From the NCBI RefSeq assembly GCF_029840635.1, contig NZ_JAOCCU010000021.1:44038-108037 (forward strand): a stretch of 64,000 nucleotides of DNA, in the 5' to 3' direction. Below the pieces are notes generated by a model. That model was not told the origin of the DNA and made no database searches. It worked only from the letters and a program-made list of their open reading frames with translations. Shown piece after piece: positions 9,053 through 18,825 of the stretch (position 1 is the stretch's first letter; each line of letters opens with the position of its first letter). A program made the position numbers and the translations under genes. The stretch comes from Mitsuaria sp. GD03876 (lineage in GTDB: Bacteria > Pseudomonadota > Gammaproteobacteria > Burkholderiales > Burkholderiaceae_C).

Positions 9053-9801
9053 GCCCAGCCTCCGTCGACGATGTAGTCCTGCGCGCTGCACATCGCGCTG
9101 TCGTCGGCCGCCAGGAACAGCGCCATCGCCGCGACGTGATCAGGCATCAGCGGCTGCTTCAGGCACTGGTTGGCGTCGATCTCCTGCTTCGTCTCGTCGT
9201 TGACCCACAGCGCGAGCTGTTTCTCCGTCATCACCCAGCCCGGCACCAGCGTGTTGACGCGAATGTTGAACGGCCCGAGGTCGCGGGCCAGCGAGCGCGT
9301 CAGCCCCTGCACGCCGGCCTTGGAGGTCGTGTAGGCCGCCATCCCGCCCTGCATCAGCATCCAGCTGAACGAGCCGAAGTTGACGATGGAGCCGCCACCC
9401 AGCGCCTTCATGTCGGGCGCCACCGCCTGCGCGGCGAAGAACTGGTGCTTGATGTTGACGGCGATGGCCTGGTCCCAGAACTCGGGCGTCACGTCCTCGA
9501 GCGCATGGCGCTTGTCATTGGCGGCGTTGTTCAGCAGCACCTTGAACGGTCCGCCGAGTTGCTCCCGCAGCGTCGCGATCGCGGCGCGCAGCTGCGCGAT
9601 GTCGGTCAGGTCGGCGGCGACGAAGGCGCTGCCCGGCAGCCGCGCGGCCAAGGCCTGGCCGGCCTGCGCCGCGATGTCGATGAAGCCCACCCGCGCGCCC
9701 TGGGCGGCGAAACGTTCCACCAGCGTCGCGCCGATGCCGGTGGCTCCGCCGGTGATGAGCACGCGCTGGTCGCGCAGGCTGGGATAGAGGGCGCTGGTCA
9801 T
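9049..9801 (-). CDS. SDR-family sugar dehydrogenase, probable L-arabinose 1-dehydrogenase
   Basis: 250 residues from the ATG at 9801; a much longer open frame upstream is antisense to other genes. It is a classical SDR: VLITGGATGIGATLVERF (Rossmann glycines), LLNNAANDKRH (NNAA motif), active-site Ser and YTTSK, and a C-terminus DYIVDGGWA. It leads a tight operon with four-base overlaps to the lactonase and mutarotase. Together they oxidise an aldose to its aldonate, most plausibly L-arabinose with NAD(P)+; D-galactose or L-fucose cannot be excluded because related SDRs use them. Its promoter is TTGACC-N17-TATAGA in the divergent region, with a GTnnnAC operator between the two hexamers. Confidence 0.88.
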   Translation of the reverse strand: MTSALYPSLRDQRVLITGGATGIGATLVERFAAQGARVGFIDIAAQAGQALAARLPGSAFVAADLTDIAQLRAAIATLREQLGGPFKVLLNNAANDKRHALEDVTPEFWDQAIAVNIKHQFFAAQAVAPDMKALGGGSIVNFGSFSWMLMQGGMAAYTTSKAGVQGLTRSLARDLGPFNIRVNTLVPGWVMTEKQLALWVNDETKQEIDANQCLKQPLMPDHVAAMALFLAADDSAMCSAQDYIVDGGWA

Positions 9802-9894
9802 GTCGTCTCCGTGGCTGCGGGCGCGAGTGTCGCGCCTCTTCGTGTCGGGTCCCGGCATCGGCGGCCGCGTGTCGGCCGTCTCCGGAAGCGCGAT

Positions 9895-9925
9895 TCTATA
9901 AGTCAGACTATTTGACCGGTCAAAT
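9895..9925 (-). promoter_or_regulatory. Promoter of dehydrogenase operon with embedded GTnnnAC operator and 16-bp palindrome
   Basis: On the minus strand -35 TTGACC (9918-9923) and -10 TATAGA (9895-9900) are exactly 17 bp apart. Between them lies AAGTCAGACTA with GT-CAG-AC at 9902-9908, matching the GTnnnAC core recognised by FadR-subfamily GntR regulators. The -35 is part of a perfect palindrome ATTTGACCGGTCAAAT (9910-9925), a possible second binding site. A FadR-type regulator is encoded at 20866, so repression by that protein is the simple reading. Confidence 0.7.
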
Positions 9926-9963
9926 GGCCTTGAATGAGGGTTTGCACCGATACGGCGATTTAA

Positions 9964-9976
9964 TAAGTAATACTTT
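9964..9976 (+). promoter_or_regulatory. Second GTnnnAC operator, upstream of the dehydratase operon
   Basis: TAAGTAATACTTT contains GT-AAT-AC at 9967-9973 and a small dyad AAGTA/TACTT. It shares the ATAAGTnAnACT pattern with the operator at 9898-9911 and sits ~45 nt before the ATG at 10018, over the probable -10 region of the rightward operon (a TTGCAC at 9942-9947 may be the -35). Together the two sites suggest one FadR-type regulator controlling both divergent operons. Confidence 0.6.
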
Positions 9977-10017
9977 AATTCGAACCCAACAAGAATCCCA
10001 AGACCTCTGGAGACACC

Positions 10018-10947
10018 ATGAGCCTGAGCTTCCCGCGTCCGTACAAGGGCGTGTTCCCGGTCGTGCCGACGACGTTCAACGAGCAGGGCGGCCTCGACCT
10101 CGAGAGCCAGAAGCGCTGCGTCGACTTCATGATCGACGCCGGGTCCAACGGCTTGTGCATCCTGGCGAATTTCTCGGAGCAGTTCGTGCTCGGCGACGAC
10201 GAGCGCGCGGTGCTCACGCGCACGATCCTGGACCACGTGGCCGGCCGCGTCCCGGTGATCGTCACGACCACGCACTACAGCACCCAGATCTGCGCCGAGC
10301 GCAGCCGCATGGCGCAGGAACTGGGCGCCGCGATGGTGATGGTGATGCCGCCGTACCACGGCGCGACGCTGCGCGTGGGCGAGGCGGCGATCCACGCGTT
10401 CTACGCGCGCCTGTCCGACGCGATCGACATCCCGGTGATGATCCAGGACGCGCCGATGTCGGGCACGCCACTGCCGCCGCCGTTCCTGGCGCGCATGGCG
10501 CGGGAGATCGAGCAGGTCCGCTACTTCAAGATCGAGACCGCCGGCGCCGCCAGCAAGCTGCGCGAGCTGATCGAGCTGGGCGGCGATGCGATCGAGGGCC
10601 CCTGGGACGGCGAGGAGGCGATCACGCTGCTGGCCGACCTGGATGCCGGCGCCACCGGCGCGATGACCGGCGGCGCGTACCCGGACGGCATCCGGCGCAT
10701 CGTCGATGCCTACGCCGCGGGCGACCGCGAGACCGCCGTGGCCGAGTACGGCCGCTGGCTGCCGCTGATCAACGCCGAGAACCGCCAGGGCGGCATCCTG
10801 ACCGCCAAGGCGCTGATGAAGGAAGGCGGGGTCATCGCCTGCGACCTGCCGCGGCACCCGTTCCCGACGATGCATCCGCAGGTCCGCGCCGGACTGCTCG
10901 ACGCGGCGCGCCGCCTCGACCCGCTGGTGCTGCGCTGGGCGCGCTGA
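10018..10947 (+). CDS. Probable 2-keto-3-deoxy-L-arabonate dehydratase (DHDPS/NAL superfamily)
   Basis: 309 residues, a (beta/alpha)8 barrel of the dihydrodipicolinate synthase/N-acetylneuraminate lyase superfamily. The Schiff-base lysine is K171 in VRYFKIETAG, and GVFPVVPTTFNEQG and TTTHYSTQ mark the N-terminal strands. Family members dehydrate keto-deoxy sugars or cleave them as aldolases. The next gene is a semialdehyde dehydrogenase and a dehydratase of the IlvD/Edd family occurs in the same locus, so the likely reaction is 2-keto-3-deoxy-L-arabonate to 2-oxoglutarate semialdehyde, as in the Azospirillum pathway. It is first gene of the long rightward operon. A pyruvate-forming aldolase is the less likely alternative. 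Confidence 0.9.
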   Translation: MSLSFPRPYKGVFPVVPTTFNEQGGLDLESQKRCVDFMIDAGSNGLCILANFSEQFVLGDDERAVLTRTILDHVAGRVPVIVTTTHYSTQICAERSRMAQELGAAMVMVMPPYHGATLRVGEAAIHAFYARLSDAIDIPVMIQDAPMSGTPLPPPFLARMAREIEQVRYFKIETAGAASKLRELIELGGDAIEGPWDGEEAITLLADLDAGATGAMTGGAYPDGIRRIVDAYAAGDRETAVAEYGRWLPLINAENRQGGILTAKALMKEGGVIACDLPRHPFPTMHPQVRAGLLDAARRLDPLVLRWAR

Positions 10948-11002
10948 TCCCGCCGCGGCGCCCCGCGCCGGGCTGCTGCCGATTCCCTTTCCGAGGACCG
11001 TG

Positions 11003-12451
11003 ATGAGCCAGATCCCCGAGTTCAAGAACCACATCGCCGGCGAGTGGGTCGCCGGCGCCGACCAGCGGCCCAACATCAACCCGTCGGACACCGACGACGT
11101 GATCGGCCTGTATGCCCAGGCCGACGCGGCGCAGGCGGAGGCCGCGATCGCCGCGGCGCAGGCGGCGTTCCCCGCCTGGGCGGCGAGCACGCCGCAGCAG
11201 CGCTTCGACGTGCTGGACGCGGTGGGCAGCGAACTGCTCGCGCGCCGCGAGGAGATCGGCCGGCTGCTGTCCCGCGAGGAAGGCAAGACCCTGGCCGAAG
11301 GCGTGGGCGAGACGCACCGCGCCGCGATGATCTTCAAGTTCTTCGCCGCCGAGGCGCTGCGCGGCGGCGGCGAGACGCTGGCCTCGGTCCGCCCCGGCGT
11401 GTCGGTGGACGTGCTGCGGCAGCCGGTCGGCGTCGTCGGCCTGATCGCGCCGTGGAACTTCCCGATCGCGATCCCGGCCTGGAAGATCGCCCCGGCGCTC
11501 GCCCATGGCAACACCGTCGTGTTCAAGCCCGCCGAGCTGGTCCCGGGCTGCGCCTGGACCCTGGCCGAGATCCTCTCGCGCACCGCGCTGCCCAAGGGCG
11601 CCTTCAACCTGGTGATGGGCGCGGGTTCGCAGGTGGGCCAGGCGCTGGTGGACTCGCCCCGGGTCCGGGCGCTGAGCTTCACCGGCTCGGTCGCGACGGG
11701 ACGGCGCCTGATCGCCGCCGCCGCCGCGCGCCAGGCCAAGGTGCAGGCCGAGATGGGCGGCAAGAACCCGCTGGTCGTGCTCGACGACGCGGACCTGGGC
11801 GTCGCGGTCAACGCGGCGGTGCAGAGCGCCTTCTTCTCCACCGGCCAGCGCTGCACCGCGTCGAGCCGGATCATCGTCACCGACGGCATCCACGACCGTT
11901 TCGTCGAGGCGGTCGTCGCGAAGATGAAGACGCTCAAGGTCGACCATGCGCTCAAGGCCGGCACCGACATCGGACCGGTCGTCGACCAGCGCCAGCTCGA
12001 CCAGAACCTGCGCTACATCGACATCGCGCGGCGCGAGGGCGGCACGCTGGCCTTCGGCGGCGAGGTCGTCGAACGCGAGACCCGCGGCTTCTTCCAGGTC
12101 CCCGCGCTGATCACCGGAACGACCAACGCGATGACGATCAGCCGCGAGGAAGTCTTCGGCCCGGTCGCCAACGTCGTGCGCGCCGGCGACTACGACGAGG
12201 CGCTCGCGCTGGCCAACGACACCGAGTTCGGCCTGTCCGCCGGGATCTGCACGCAATCGCTGAAACACGCCGCCCACTTCAAGCTGCATGCGCAGGCCGG
12301 GATGGTGATGGTCAACCTGCCGACGGCCGGCGTGGACTACCACGTGCCGTTCGGCGGCACGAAGGGCTCGAGCTACGGCCCGCGCGAGCAGGGCAGCCAT
12401 GCGCGCGAGTTCTACACGACGGTGAAGACCGCCTACACCTTCCCGGGCTGA
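11003..12451 (+). CDS. NAD(P)-dependent aldehyde dehydrogenase, probable 2-oxoglutarate semialdehyde dehydrogenase
   Basis: 482 residues from the ATG at 11003; the adjacent in-frame GTG at 11000 is less likely after the CCGAGGACC ribosome-binding region. Catalytic features are PWNFP with Asn152, the FTGSVATG cofactor loop, the general base E250 in AEMGGKNP and the nucleophile C284 in GQRCTASSR. The family oxidises aldehydes to acids. It lies 55 nt after the keto-deoxy-arabonate dehydratase, which makes the semialdehyde, so the product would be 2-oxoglutarate entering the TCA cycle. It is the final pathway step. Succinate semialdehyde is a possible side substrate. Confidence 0.92.
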   Translation: MSQIPEFKNHIAGEWVAGADQRPNINPSDTDDVIGLYAQADAAQAEAAIAAAQAAFPAWAASTPQQRFDVLDAVGSELLARREEIGRLLSREEGKTLAEGVGETHRAAMIFKFFAAEALRGGGETLASVRPGVSVDVLRQPVGVVGLIAPWNFPIAIPAWKIAPALAHGNTVVFKPAELVPGCAWTLAEILSRTALPKGAFNLVMGAGSQVGQALVDSPRVRALSFTGSVATGRRLIAAAAARQAKVQAEMGGKNPLVVLDDADLGVAVNAAVQSAFFSTGQRCTASSRIIVTDGIHDRFVEAVVAKMKTLKVDHALKAGTDIGPVVDQRQLDQNLRYIDIARREGGTLAFGGEVVERETRGFFQVPALITGTTNAMTISREEVFGPVANVVRAGDYDEALALANDTEFGLSAGICTQSLKHAAHFKLHAQAGMVMVNLPTAGVDYHVPFGGTKGSSYGPREQGSHAREFYTTVKTAYTFPG

Positions 12452-12453
12452 CG

Positions 12454-13482
12454 ATGGGCCTGCCCTGCATTGGCCTCGCCGGCGCCCGTCAGGGGAGGGC
12501 CGCCGAGGCGCGACATGGCCGCCGCCCCGGCGCCCGGCTTGTCCGCGCCCTCGTGGTGGCTTCGGCGGCGACGCTGGCCCGTGCCCAGGGTGTCGAGGAC
12601 CCGGCCCCGGCGCACGACCCCACGCTGATCGAGCAGGGCGGCGTCTTCCACGTCTTCACGACGGGCCAGGGCCTGCAGCACCTGCGCTCGGAGGATGGCC
12701 GCGGCTGGCGGCGGCTCGCGCCGGTGTTCAGCCAGGCGCCCGCCTGGTGGGCCGAGGCGGTGCCGGCGCATCGCGGCCTCGATGTCTGGGCGCCGAAGGT
12801 GGTCGCGCTCCAGGGACGCTACTGGCTGCTGTACTCGATCTCGACCTTCGGCAAGAACCGCTCGGCGATCGGGCTGACGAGCAGCGAATCGCTCGACGGC
12901 CCTTGGCGCGACGACGGCCTGGTGGTCCGCAGCGTCGAGACCGACGACTTCAACGCGATCGACCCCGACCTGTTCATCGACGCGAAGGCCGACGGCGGCG
13001 ACGGCCGGCTCTGGTTCAGCTATGGCTCGTTCTGGGGCGGCATCCGCCTGGTCGAGTTCGATGCCGCGACGATGCGCCCGCGCGGCCCGGCGCGTTTCAT
13101 CGCGCGCGGCCGCGGGAAGGATGGGGCCGGCGGCGGCGGCGGCGGCGCGATCGAGGCGCCGACGATGGTCCGCCACGGCGGCTGGGTCTACCTGTTCGTC
13201 TCGCACGACTTCTGCTGCCGCGGCCTCAAGAGCACCTACAACATCCGAGTCGGCCGGTCGCGGACGCCGACGGGCCCGTTCCTGGACCGCGACGGCCGCG
13301 CGCTGATGGACGGCGGCGGCACGCTGGTGGAGCAGGGCGCCGGCCGCTGGATCGGGCCCGGTCACCAGGACGTGGTCGGGCGCTGGATCGTGCGCCATGC
13401 CTATGACGCCGAGGACGGCGGCAAGCCCAAGCTCCGGCTGGACGAACTCCGCTGGGACGAGGACGGCTGGCCGCGGCTCTAG
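12454..13482 (+). CDS. GH43-family endo-arabinanase-like enzyme
   Basis: 342 residues, starting two bases after the dehydrogenase stop. An Arg-rich leader followed by LVVASAATLARAQG looks like a signal peptide, so the enzyme is probably exported; a later in-frame GTG could be the true start. The five-bladed propeller acids are visible: D55 in APAHDPTLI (base), D170 in NAIDPDLF (pKa modulator) and E234 in GAIEAPTMV (acid). LDVWAPKV and YGSFWGGIRLVEFD resemble arabinan endo-1,5-alpha-L-arabinosidases. A run of six glycines before the catalytic acid is unusual. It would cut arabinan into oligosaccharides taken up by the adjoining ABC system. Confidence 0.88.
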   Translation: MGLPCIGLAGARQGRAAEARHGRRPGARLVRALVVASAATLARAQGVEDPAPAHDPTLIEQGGVFHVFTTGQGLQHLRSEDGRGWRRLAPVFSQAPAWWAEAVPAHRGLDVWAPKVVALQGRYWLLYSISTFGKNRSAIGLTSSESLDGPWRDDGLVVRSVETDDFNAIDPDLFIDAKADGGDGRLWFSYGSFWGGIRLVEFDAATMRPRGPARFIARGRGKDGAGGGGGGAIEAPTMVRHGGWVYLFVSHDFCCRGLKSTYNIRVGRSRTPTGPFLDRDGRALMDGGGTLVEQGAGRWIGPGHQDVVGRWIVRHAYDAEDGGKPKLRLDELRWDEDGWPRL

Positions 13483-13563
13483 TGGCGACCCGCTCCCGGC
13501 GCGCCGGGAAGATCGAAGAAGATCCGCGGCGCCCTCAATAAGAAAACATCAGGAGACATTCCG

Positions 13564-14657
<1,094 letters not shown>

Positions 14658-14661
<4 letters not shown>

Positions 14662-15620
14662 GCGGCGCCGTGTCGTCGTCGCTCCCGCCCGCGGGAGCGG
14701 ACCGGGGCGAAGCGCCTCGGGCGGGGCGCCGGGGTGTCGGGCTGCGCGCTTCGCGGCCGGCCCACCTGCTGTTCGTCGCGCCCTTCCTGATCGTCTATGT
14801 GCTGTTGCTGCTCTGGCCGCTGGCCAAGGGCTGGTTCATCAGCTTCCACGACCATGACCTGCTGTCCAACGACAGCTTCTTCGTCGGCCTGCAGAACTAC
14901 CGCGAGCTGTGGGAGGACGACGTCTTCCACCAGGTCGTGTGGAACACGATCCGCTTCGTGCTGATCAGCGTGCCGGTCTTCGTCGGCCTGTCGCTGATGC
15001 TGGCGCTGGCGCTGAACCGGCCCGGCCGGCTCGCGGCGATGCTGCGCGCGGTGTTCTTCTGCGCCAGCGTGTTCTCGGTGACGCTGATCACGCTGGTGTG
15101 GCAGCTGGCGCTGATGCCCGAGCGCGGCCTGGTCGCGCAGGGCAGCGCGGCGCTCGGGCTGCCGCAGCTGCCCTGGCTGACCAGCGACCTGCTGGCCCTG
15201 CCGACGCTGGCGCTGGTGACGGTGTGGTGGATCATCGGGCTGCCGATGATGCTGTTCCTGTCGGCGCTGCAGCAGATCCCGTCGGACGTCTACGAGGCCG
15301 CCGCGCTGGACAACGCCAGCCGCTGGCGCACCCTGACGCACGTGACGCTGCCCGCGCTCAAGCGCACGGTGGCGCTGGTGGCGGTGATCGAGGTGATCCG
15401 CCAGTTCCAGGTCTTCCCGCAGATCATGCTGATGACCAACGGCGGCCCGAACAACACGACCCGGCCGATCGTGCAGTTCATCTATGAGCAAGCCTTCATG
15501 CAGCTGTCGCTGGGCTACGCGACGGCGGCCTCGCAGGTGCTGCTGGTGGTGATGCTGCTGGGCGTGTCGGTGCAGATGTGGCTGGAGCGGCGCGAGGCCG
15601 CGCAGGGAGGCCGGCGATGA
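14658..15620 (+). CDS. Sugar ABC transporter permease (CUT1, MalF-like)
   Basis: 320 residues, starting with GTG at 14658 that overlaps the ATPase stop (GTGA). A polar N-terminus of ~35 residues precedes six hydrophobic segments, the first LLFVAPFLIVYVLLLLWPL. The cytoplasmic EAA loop, EAAALDNASRW, is the docking site for the ATPase and occurs in the usual place near residue 215. It pairs with the next permease to form the inner-membrane channel. By context the cargo is arabino-oligosaccharides or arabinose released by the flanking GH43 enzymes; this is inference, as permease sequence alone does not give the substrate. Confidence 0.92.
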
Positions 15621-16453
15621 CCCCGATGCTGCGCAAGGGCGCCTTCGACCGCGCGGTGATGGCGGCGCTGGTCGTGCTGGCGGCGCTGTGGATGCTGCCG
15701 CTGGCGTGGGTGCTGGCCCTGTCCTTCAAGCCCAACGAGCTGCTGATGGTGCGCACCGACGTGTTCCTGTCGCCGCCGTACACGCTGGCCAACTACGCGG
15801 ACATCCTGCAGACCTCGCAGGTGTTCCGCTGGCTGGGCAACAGCGCGCTGGTGGCGGCGCTGCAGACGCTGGGGGTGCTGGTGCTGTCCTCGCTGGCCGG
15901 CTACGGCTTCGCGCGCTGCGAGTTCCCGGGCCGCCGCCTGCTGTTCCCGCTGGTGCTGTTCGGGCTGGCGATCCCGGCGCAGAGCGTGTTCATCCCGCTG
16001 CACCGGCTGTTCTCCGACTGGGGCCTGCAGAACACCGTCGCGGGCCTGGCGCTGCCGGGGCTGGCGGCGCCGTTCGGCGTGTTCCTGATGACGCAGTACT
16101 TCAAGGCGGTGCCGATCGACCTGGAGGAGGCGGCGCTGCTGGACAACGCGTCGCGCTTCAAGACCTTCTGGCGCGTCGTGCTGCCGCTGACGCTGCCGGC
16201 GCAGGCGACGCTGGGGATCTTCACCTTCCTGGCTTGCTGGAACGACTACCTGTGGCCGCTGGTCATCGCGACGCAGCCCGAGATGTACACGTTGACGCGG
16301 GGCCTGGCCTCGACGCAGACCAACTTCGCGCAATCCGAGGGACTGGGCTTCCTGATGGCGCAGGCGGTCTTCGCCGGGGCGCCGGTGCTGATGATCTACC
16401 TCTTCTTCCAGAAACACCTGGTCACGGCCGTCGCGGGGACGGGCCGGTCATGA
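15617..16453 (+). CDS. Sugar ABC transporter permease (CUT1, MalG-like)
   Basis: 278 residues from the ATG at 15617, which overlaps the preceding stop by four bases; an earlier in-frame start would add 13 residues of the other permease's tail. Six hydrophobic segments are evident (first MAALVVLAALWMLPLAWVL), with the long periplasmic loop after the first segment (PNELLMVRTDVFLSPPYTL) and the EAA loop EEAALLDNASRFKT typical of MalG-type subunits. It is the second half of the membrane channel encoded by the neighbouring genes and is translationally coupled to both of them. Confidence 0.92.
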   Translation: MTPMLRKGAFDRAVMAALVVLAALWMLPLAWVLALSFKPNELLMVRTDVFLSPPYTLANYADILQTSQVFRWLGNSALVAALQTLGVLVLSSLAGYGFARCEFPGRRLLFPLVLFGLAIPAQSVFIPLHRLFSDWGLQNTVAGLALPGLAAPFGVFLMTQYFKAVPIDLEEAALLDNASRFKTFWRVVLPLTLPAQATLGIFTFLACWNDYLWPLVIATQPEMYTLTRGLASTQTNFAQSEGLGFLMAQAVFAGAPVLMIYLFFQKHLVTAVAGTGRS

Positions 16454-17811
16454 GGGCGACCTTGCGTTCGATGGCGCTGGCCGCCGCCGTCGCCTGCGCC
16501 GCGCTGCTGGCCGCTTGCGGCGACCCCCACACCGGCCCGGCCGGCAAGCCGAAGACCGAGATCACGCTGATGCGCTTCTTCGGCAGCTGCGACGCGAAGT
16601 TCGGCGCGGTCAACGACGCGAGCCAGGGCGTGGGCGAGTGCGGCATCGTGACCGCGCTGGTCAACGAGTTCAACGCGACCAACCCGGACGGCATCGTCGT
16701 GAAGACGCAGGTGGCCGAGTGGGCGCCGTACTACGACCAGTTGACGGCGCGGCTGGTGGCCAAGGACATCCCGACGGTGGCGGTGATGCACGAGTCGGCG
16801 CTGGGCGACTACGTGCGCCGCCGCCTGATCGAGCCGCTGGACGCGGAGCTGCCGGCGCTGGGCATCGACACGGCGGACTTCACCGACCACGCCCGCCGCG
16901 GCGTGACGCAGGACGGCCACGTCTACGCGCTGCCCTTCGACACCTGGGCCTGGCTGTGGCACGTCAACACCACGCTGATGGGCCAGGCCGGCCTGATGGG
17001 CGCCGACGGCCAGCCGCGGCTGCCGCGGTCGCCGGACGAGCTGCTGGCGATGGCGCGGCAATTCAAGCAACGCACCGGCAAGCCGTACTTCGCCTGGGCC
17101 ATCGTCAAGGAGACGGCGGCGACCAACCGCACCTTCCAGACGCTGATCGCGCAGCAGGACACGAAGCTGTTCAGCGACGACGGCCGGCGCATCGACATGC
17201 ACCAGCCGCAGGTCGTCAACGCGCTGACGCTGATGCAGCGGCTGTATGCCGAGGGGCTGGTGAAACCCGACCTCGACTACGGCGCCGCCAACCAGGCCTT
17301 CCTCAACGGCGAGGCCGGCGTGGTCGTCGTCGGGACCTGGACGATCGACCAGTTCCTGCGCGAGGCGAAGAAACCCGGGTCGCCGCTGCGCGGCGGCTAC
17401 ACCGTCGTGCCGTTCCCGCAGCTGTACCAGCGCCCGGCGGTCTTCGCCGACGGGCACAGCTGGGCGCTGTTCAAGGGCGGCGCGGCCACCCCGGCGCAGC
17501 ACGCCGCGGCGCTGCAGCTGCTGCGCTTCATCTGGCGGCGCAGCGCGGAATGGGCCCGCACCGGGCACCTGCCGGTGCGGCGCTCGGTGGCCGACAGCGC
17601 CTCGTTCAAGGCGCTGCCGTTCCGCGAGCACCTGGCCGAGATCACCCGCACCGGCACCTCGATGCCGGCCAACGTGCCCACGCAGCGCGCGATCGAGCTG
17701 CTGATCGGCGAGGACGTCAGCAACCTGCTGGTGTCCGGCAAGCCGGTCGCGGAGGTGCAGGCCGATGTCGAGAAGCAGGTCAACAAGGCCTTGAAGAAGG
17801 TCAGGCGCTGA
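16450..17811 (+). CDS. Extracellular sugar-binding lipoprotein of the CUT1 importer
   Basis: 453 residues. The N-terminus MRATLRSMALAAAVACAALL ends in the lipobox LAAC with Cys23 as lipidation site, so the mature protein is tethered in the periplasm. The rest is a family 1 solute-binding protein: EITLMRFFGSC, then VAEWAPYYDQLTARL, YALPFDTWAWLWHVNTTLM and GTWTIDQFL, rich in the Trp and Tyr residues that stack on sugars. Its ATG overlaps the permease stop by four bases. Binding proteins coming last in the cassette is less common than first. The large aromatic-rich cleft fits oligosaccharides better than a monosaccharide, which suggests arabino-oligosaccharide capture. Confidence 0.92.
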   Translation: MRATLRSMALAAAVACAALLAACGDPHTGPAGKPKTEITLMRFFGSCDAKFGAVNDASQGVGECGIVTALVNEFNATNPDGIVVKTQVAEWAPYYDQLTARLVAKDIPTVAVMHESALGDYVRRRLIEPLDAELPALGIDTADFTDHARRGVTQDGHVYALPFDTWAWLWHVNTTLMGQAGLMGADGQPRLPRSPDELLAMARQFKQRTGKPYFAWAIVKETAATNRTFQTLIAQQDTKLFSDDGRRIDMHQPQVVNALTLMQRLYAEGLVKPDLDYGAANQAFLNGEAGVVVVGTWTIDQFLREAKKPGSPLRGGYTVVPFPQLYQRPAVFADGHSWALFKGGAATPAQHAAALQLLRFIWRRSAEWARTGHLPVRRSVADSASFKALPFREHLAEITRTGTSMPANVPTQRAIELLIGEDVSNLLVSGKPVAEVQADVEKQVNKALKKVRR

Positions 17812-17871
17812 GACGATGCGTCCCGCGATCGTTCCCCATCCCCGTCCCGAACCCCATTGATCGTCGATCCC

Positions 17872-18825
17872 ATGTCGCTGAACTGGTCCAACCCGCTGAT
17901 TCCCCAACGCGCCGATCCGCACCTGTCGCTGCACGACGGGCGCTACTGGTTCACCGCGTCGGTGCCCGGCTTCGACGCGATCGAGCTGCGCGGCGCCGCC
18001 CGCATCGAGGACCTGCCGCACGCGGCGCCGAAGATCGTCTGGACGCGCCATGAGCGCGGTCCGGCCAGTTGGCACATCTGGGCGCCGGAGCTGCACCGCG
18101 TCGACGGCCGCTGGCTGATCTACTTCGCCGGCGGCGAGCGCGAGGACATCTGGAAGATCCGCATGCACGTGCTCGAGAACACCCACGCGGACCCGACGCA
18201 GGGCGAGTGGATCGAGCGCGGCCAGATCCGCACGCCGCTGGACGACTTCGCGCTCGACGCGACCACCTTCCACCACGGCGGCGAGCAGTACCTGTGCTGG
18301 GCCGAGGCGGACGCGTCGCGCCAGGGCAAGACCAACCTCTACCTGGCGACGCTGGCCAATGCCTGGACGCTCAAGAGCGCGCCCACCCTGATCGGCGAGG
18401 CGGTGCTGCCGTGGGAGCGCGTCGGCTTCGCGGTCAACGAGGGGCCGGCGGTGCTGCAGCGGCACGGGCGGGTGCTGATCGCGTACTCGGCGGCCGCGAC
18501 CGACGCCAGCTACTGCATGGGCCTGCTGTGGGCGGAGGCGACGGCCGACCTGCTCGACGCCTCGGCCTGGCGCAAGTCGCCGGTGCCGGTCTTCGCCAGC
18601 GCCAACGGCCAGTACGGGCCGGGGCACAACAGCTTCACGACGACGCCGGACGGACGGACCGACCTGCTGGTCTTCCATGCCCGGACGTATCGCGAGATCC
18701 TCGGCGATCCGCTGCACGACCCCAACCGCCACGCGCGGGTCCAGCCCTTCGGCTGGCGGGCCGACGGGCTGCCGGACTTCGATCAACCACGGCCGGACGG
18801 TCCGGTGCAGGAGTGGGGCGCATGA
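17872..18825 (+). CDS. GH43-family arabinosidase, cytoplasmic
   Basis: 317 residues, no signal peptide, so it probably acts on imported oligosaccharides. The ATG at 17872 is preferred to an in-frame TTG at 17857. Catalytic acids fit GH43: Asp in PQRADPHLSL near residue 15, Asp in FALDATTFHHGG, and Glu in VNEGPAVLQRHG. It is clearly paralogous to the GH43 at 59053: the same N-terminus NPLIPQRADPH/TPLIPQRADPH, FTASVP, LDATTF, NEGP and GPGHNSF blocks recur. Likely an exo-acting alpha-L-arabinofuranosidase; xylosidase activity is possible. The next gene starts inside its stop codon. Confidence 0.88.
   Translation: MSLNWSNPLIPQRADPHLSLHDGRYWFTASVPGFDAIELRGAARIEDLPHAAPKIVWTRHERGPASWHIWAPELHRVDGRWLIYFAGGEREDIWKIRMHVLENTHADPTQGEWIERGQIRTPLDDFALDATTFHHGGEQYLCWAEADASRQGKTNLYLATLANAWTLKSAPTLIGEAVLPWERVGFAVNEGPAVLQRHGRVLIAYSAAATDASYCMGLLWAEATADLLDASAWRKSPVPVFASANGQYGPGHNSFTTTPDGRTDLLVFHARTYREILGDPLHDPNRHARVQPFGWRADGLPDFDQPRPDGPVQEWGA

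Noticed and set aside
9049..11970. A 973-codon leftward open frame over the dehydrogenase, dehydratase and aldehyde dehydrogenase genes
   Set aside because: Only its last 250 codons form a protein (the SDR). The rest is antisense to two well-conserved rightward enzymes and has GC-driven, Arg/Ser-rich composition.
13494..13509. Palindrome TCCCGGCGCGCCGGGA as a terminator inside the catabolic operon
   Set aside because: Completely self-complementary with no loop and no T tract. The next gene starts 54 nt later with good coupling signals, so termination here is not supported.
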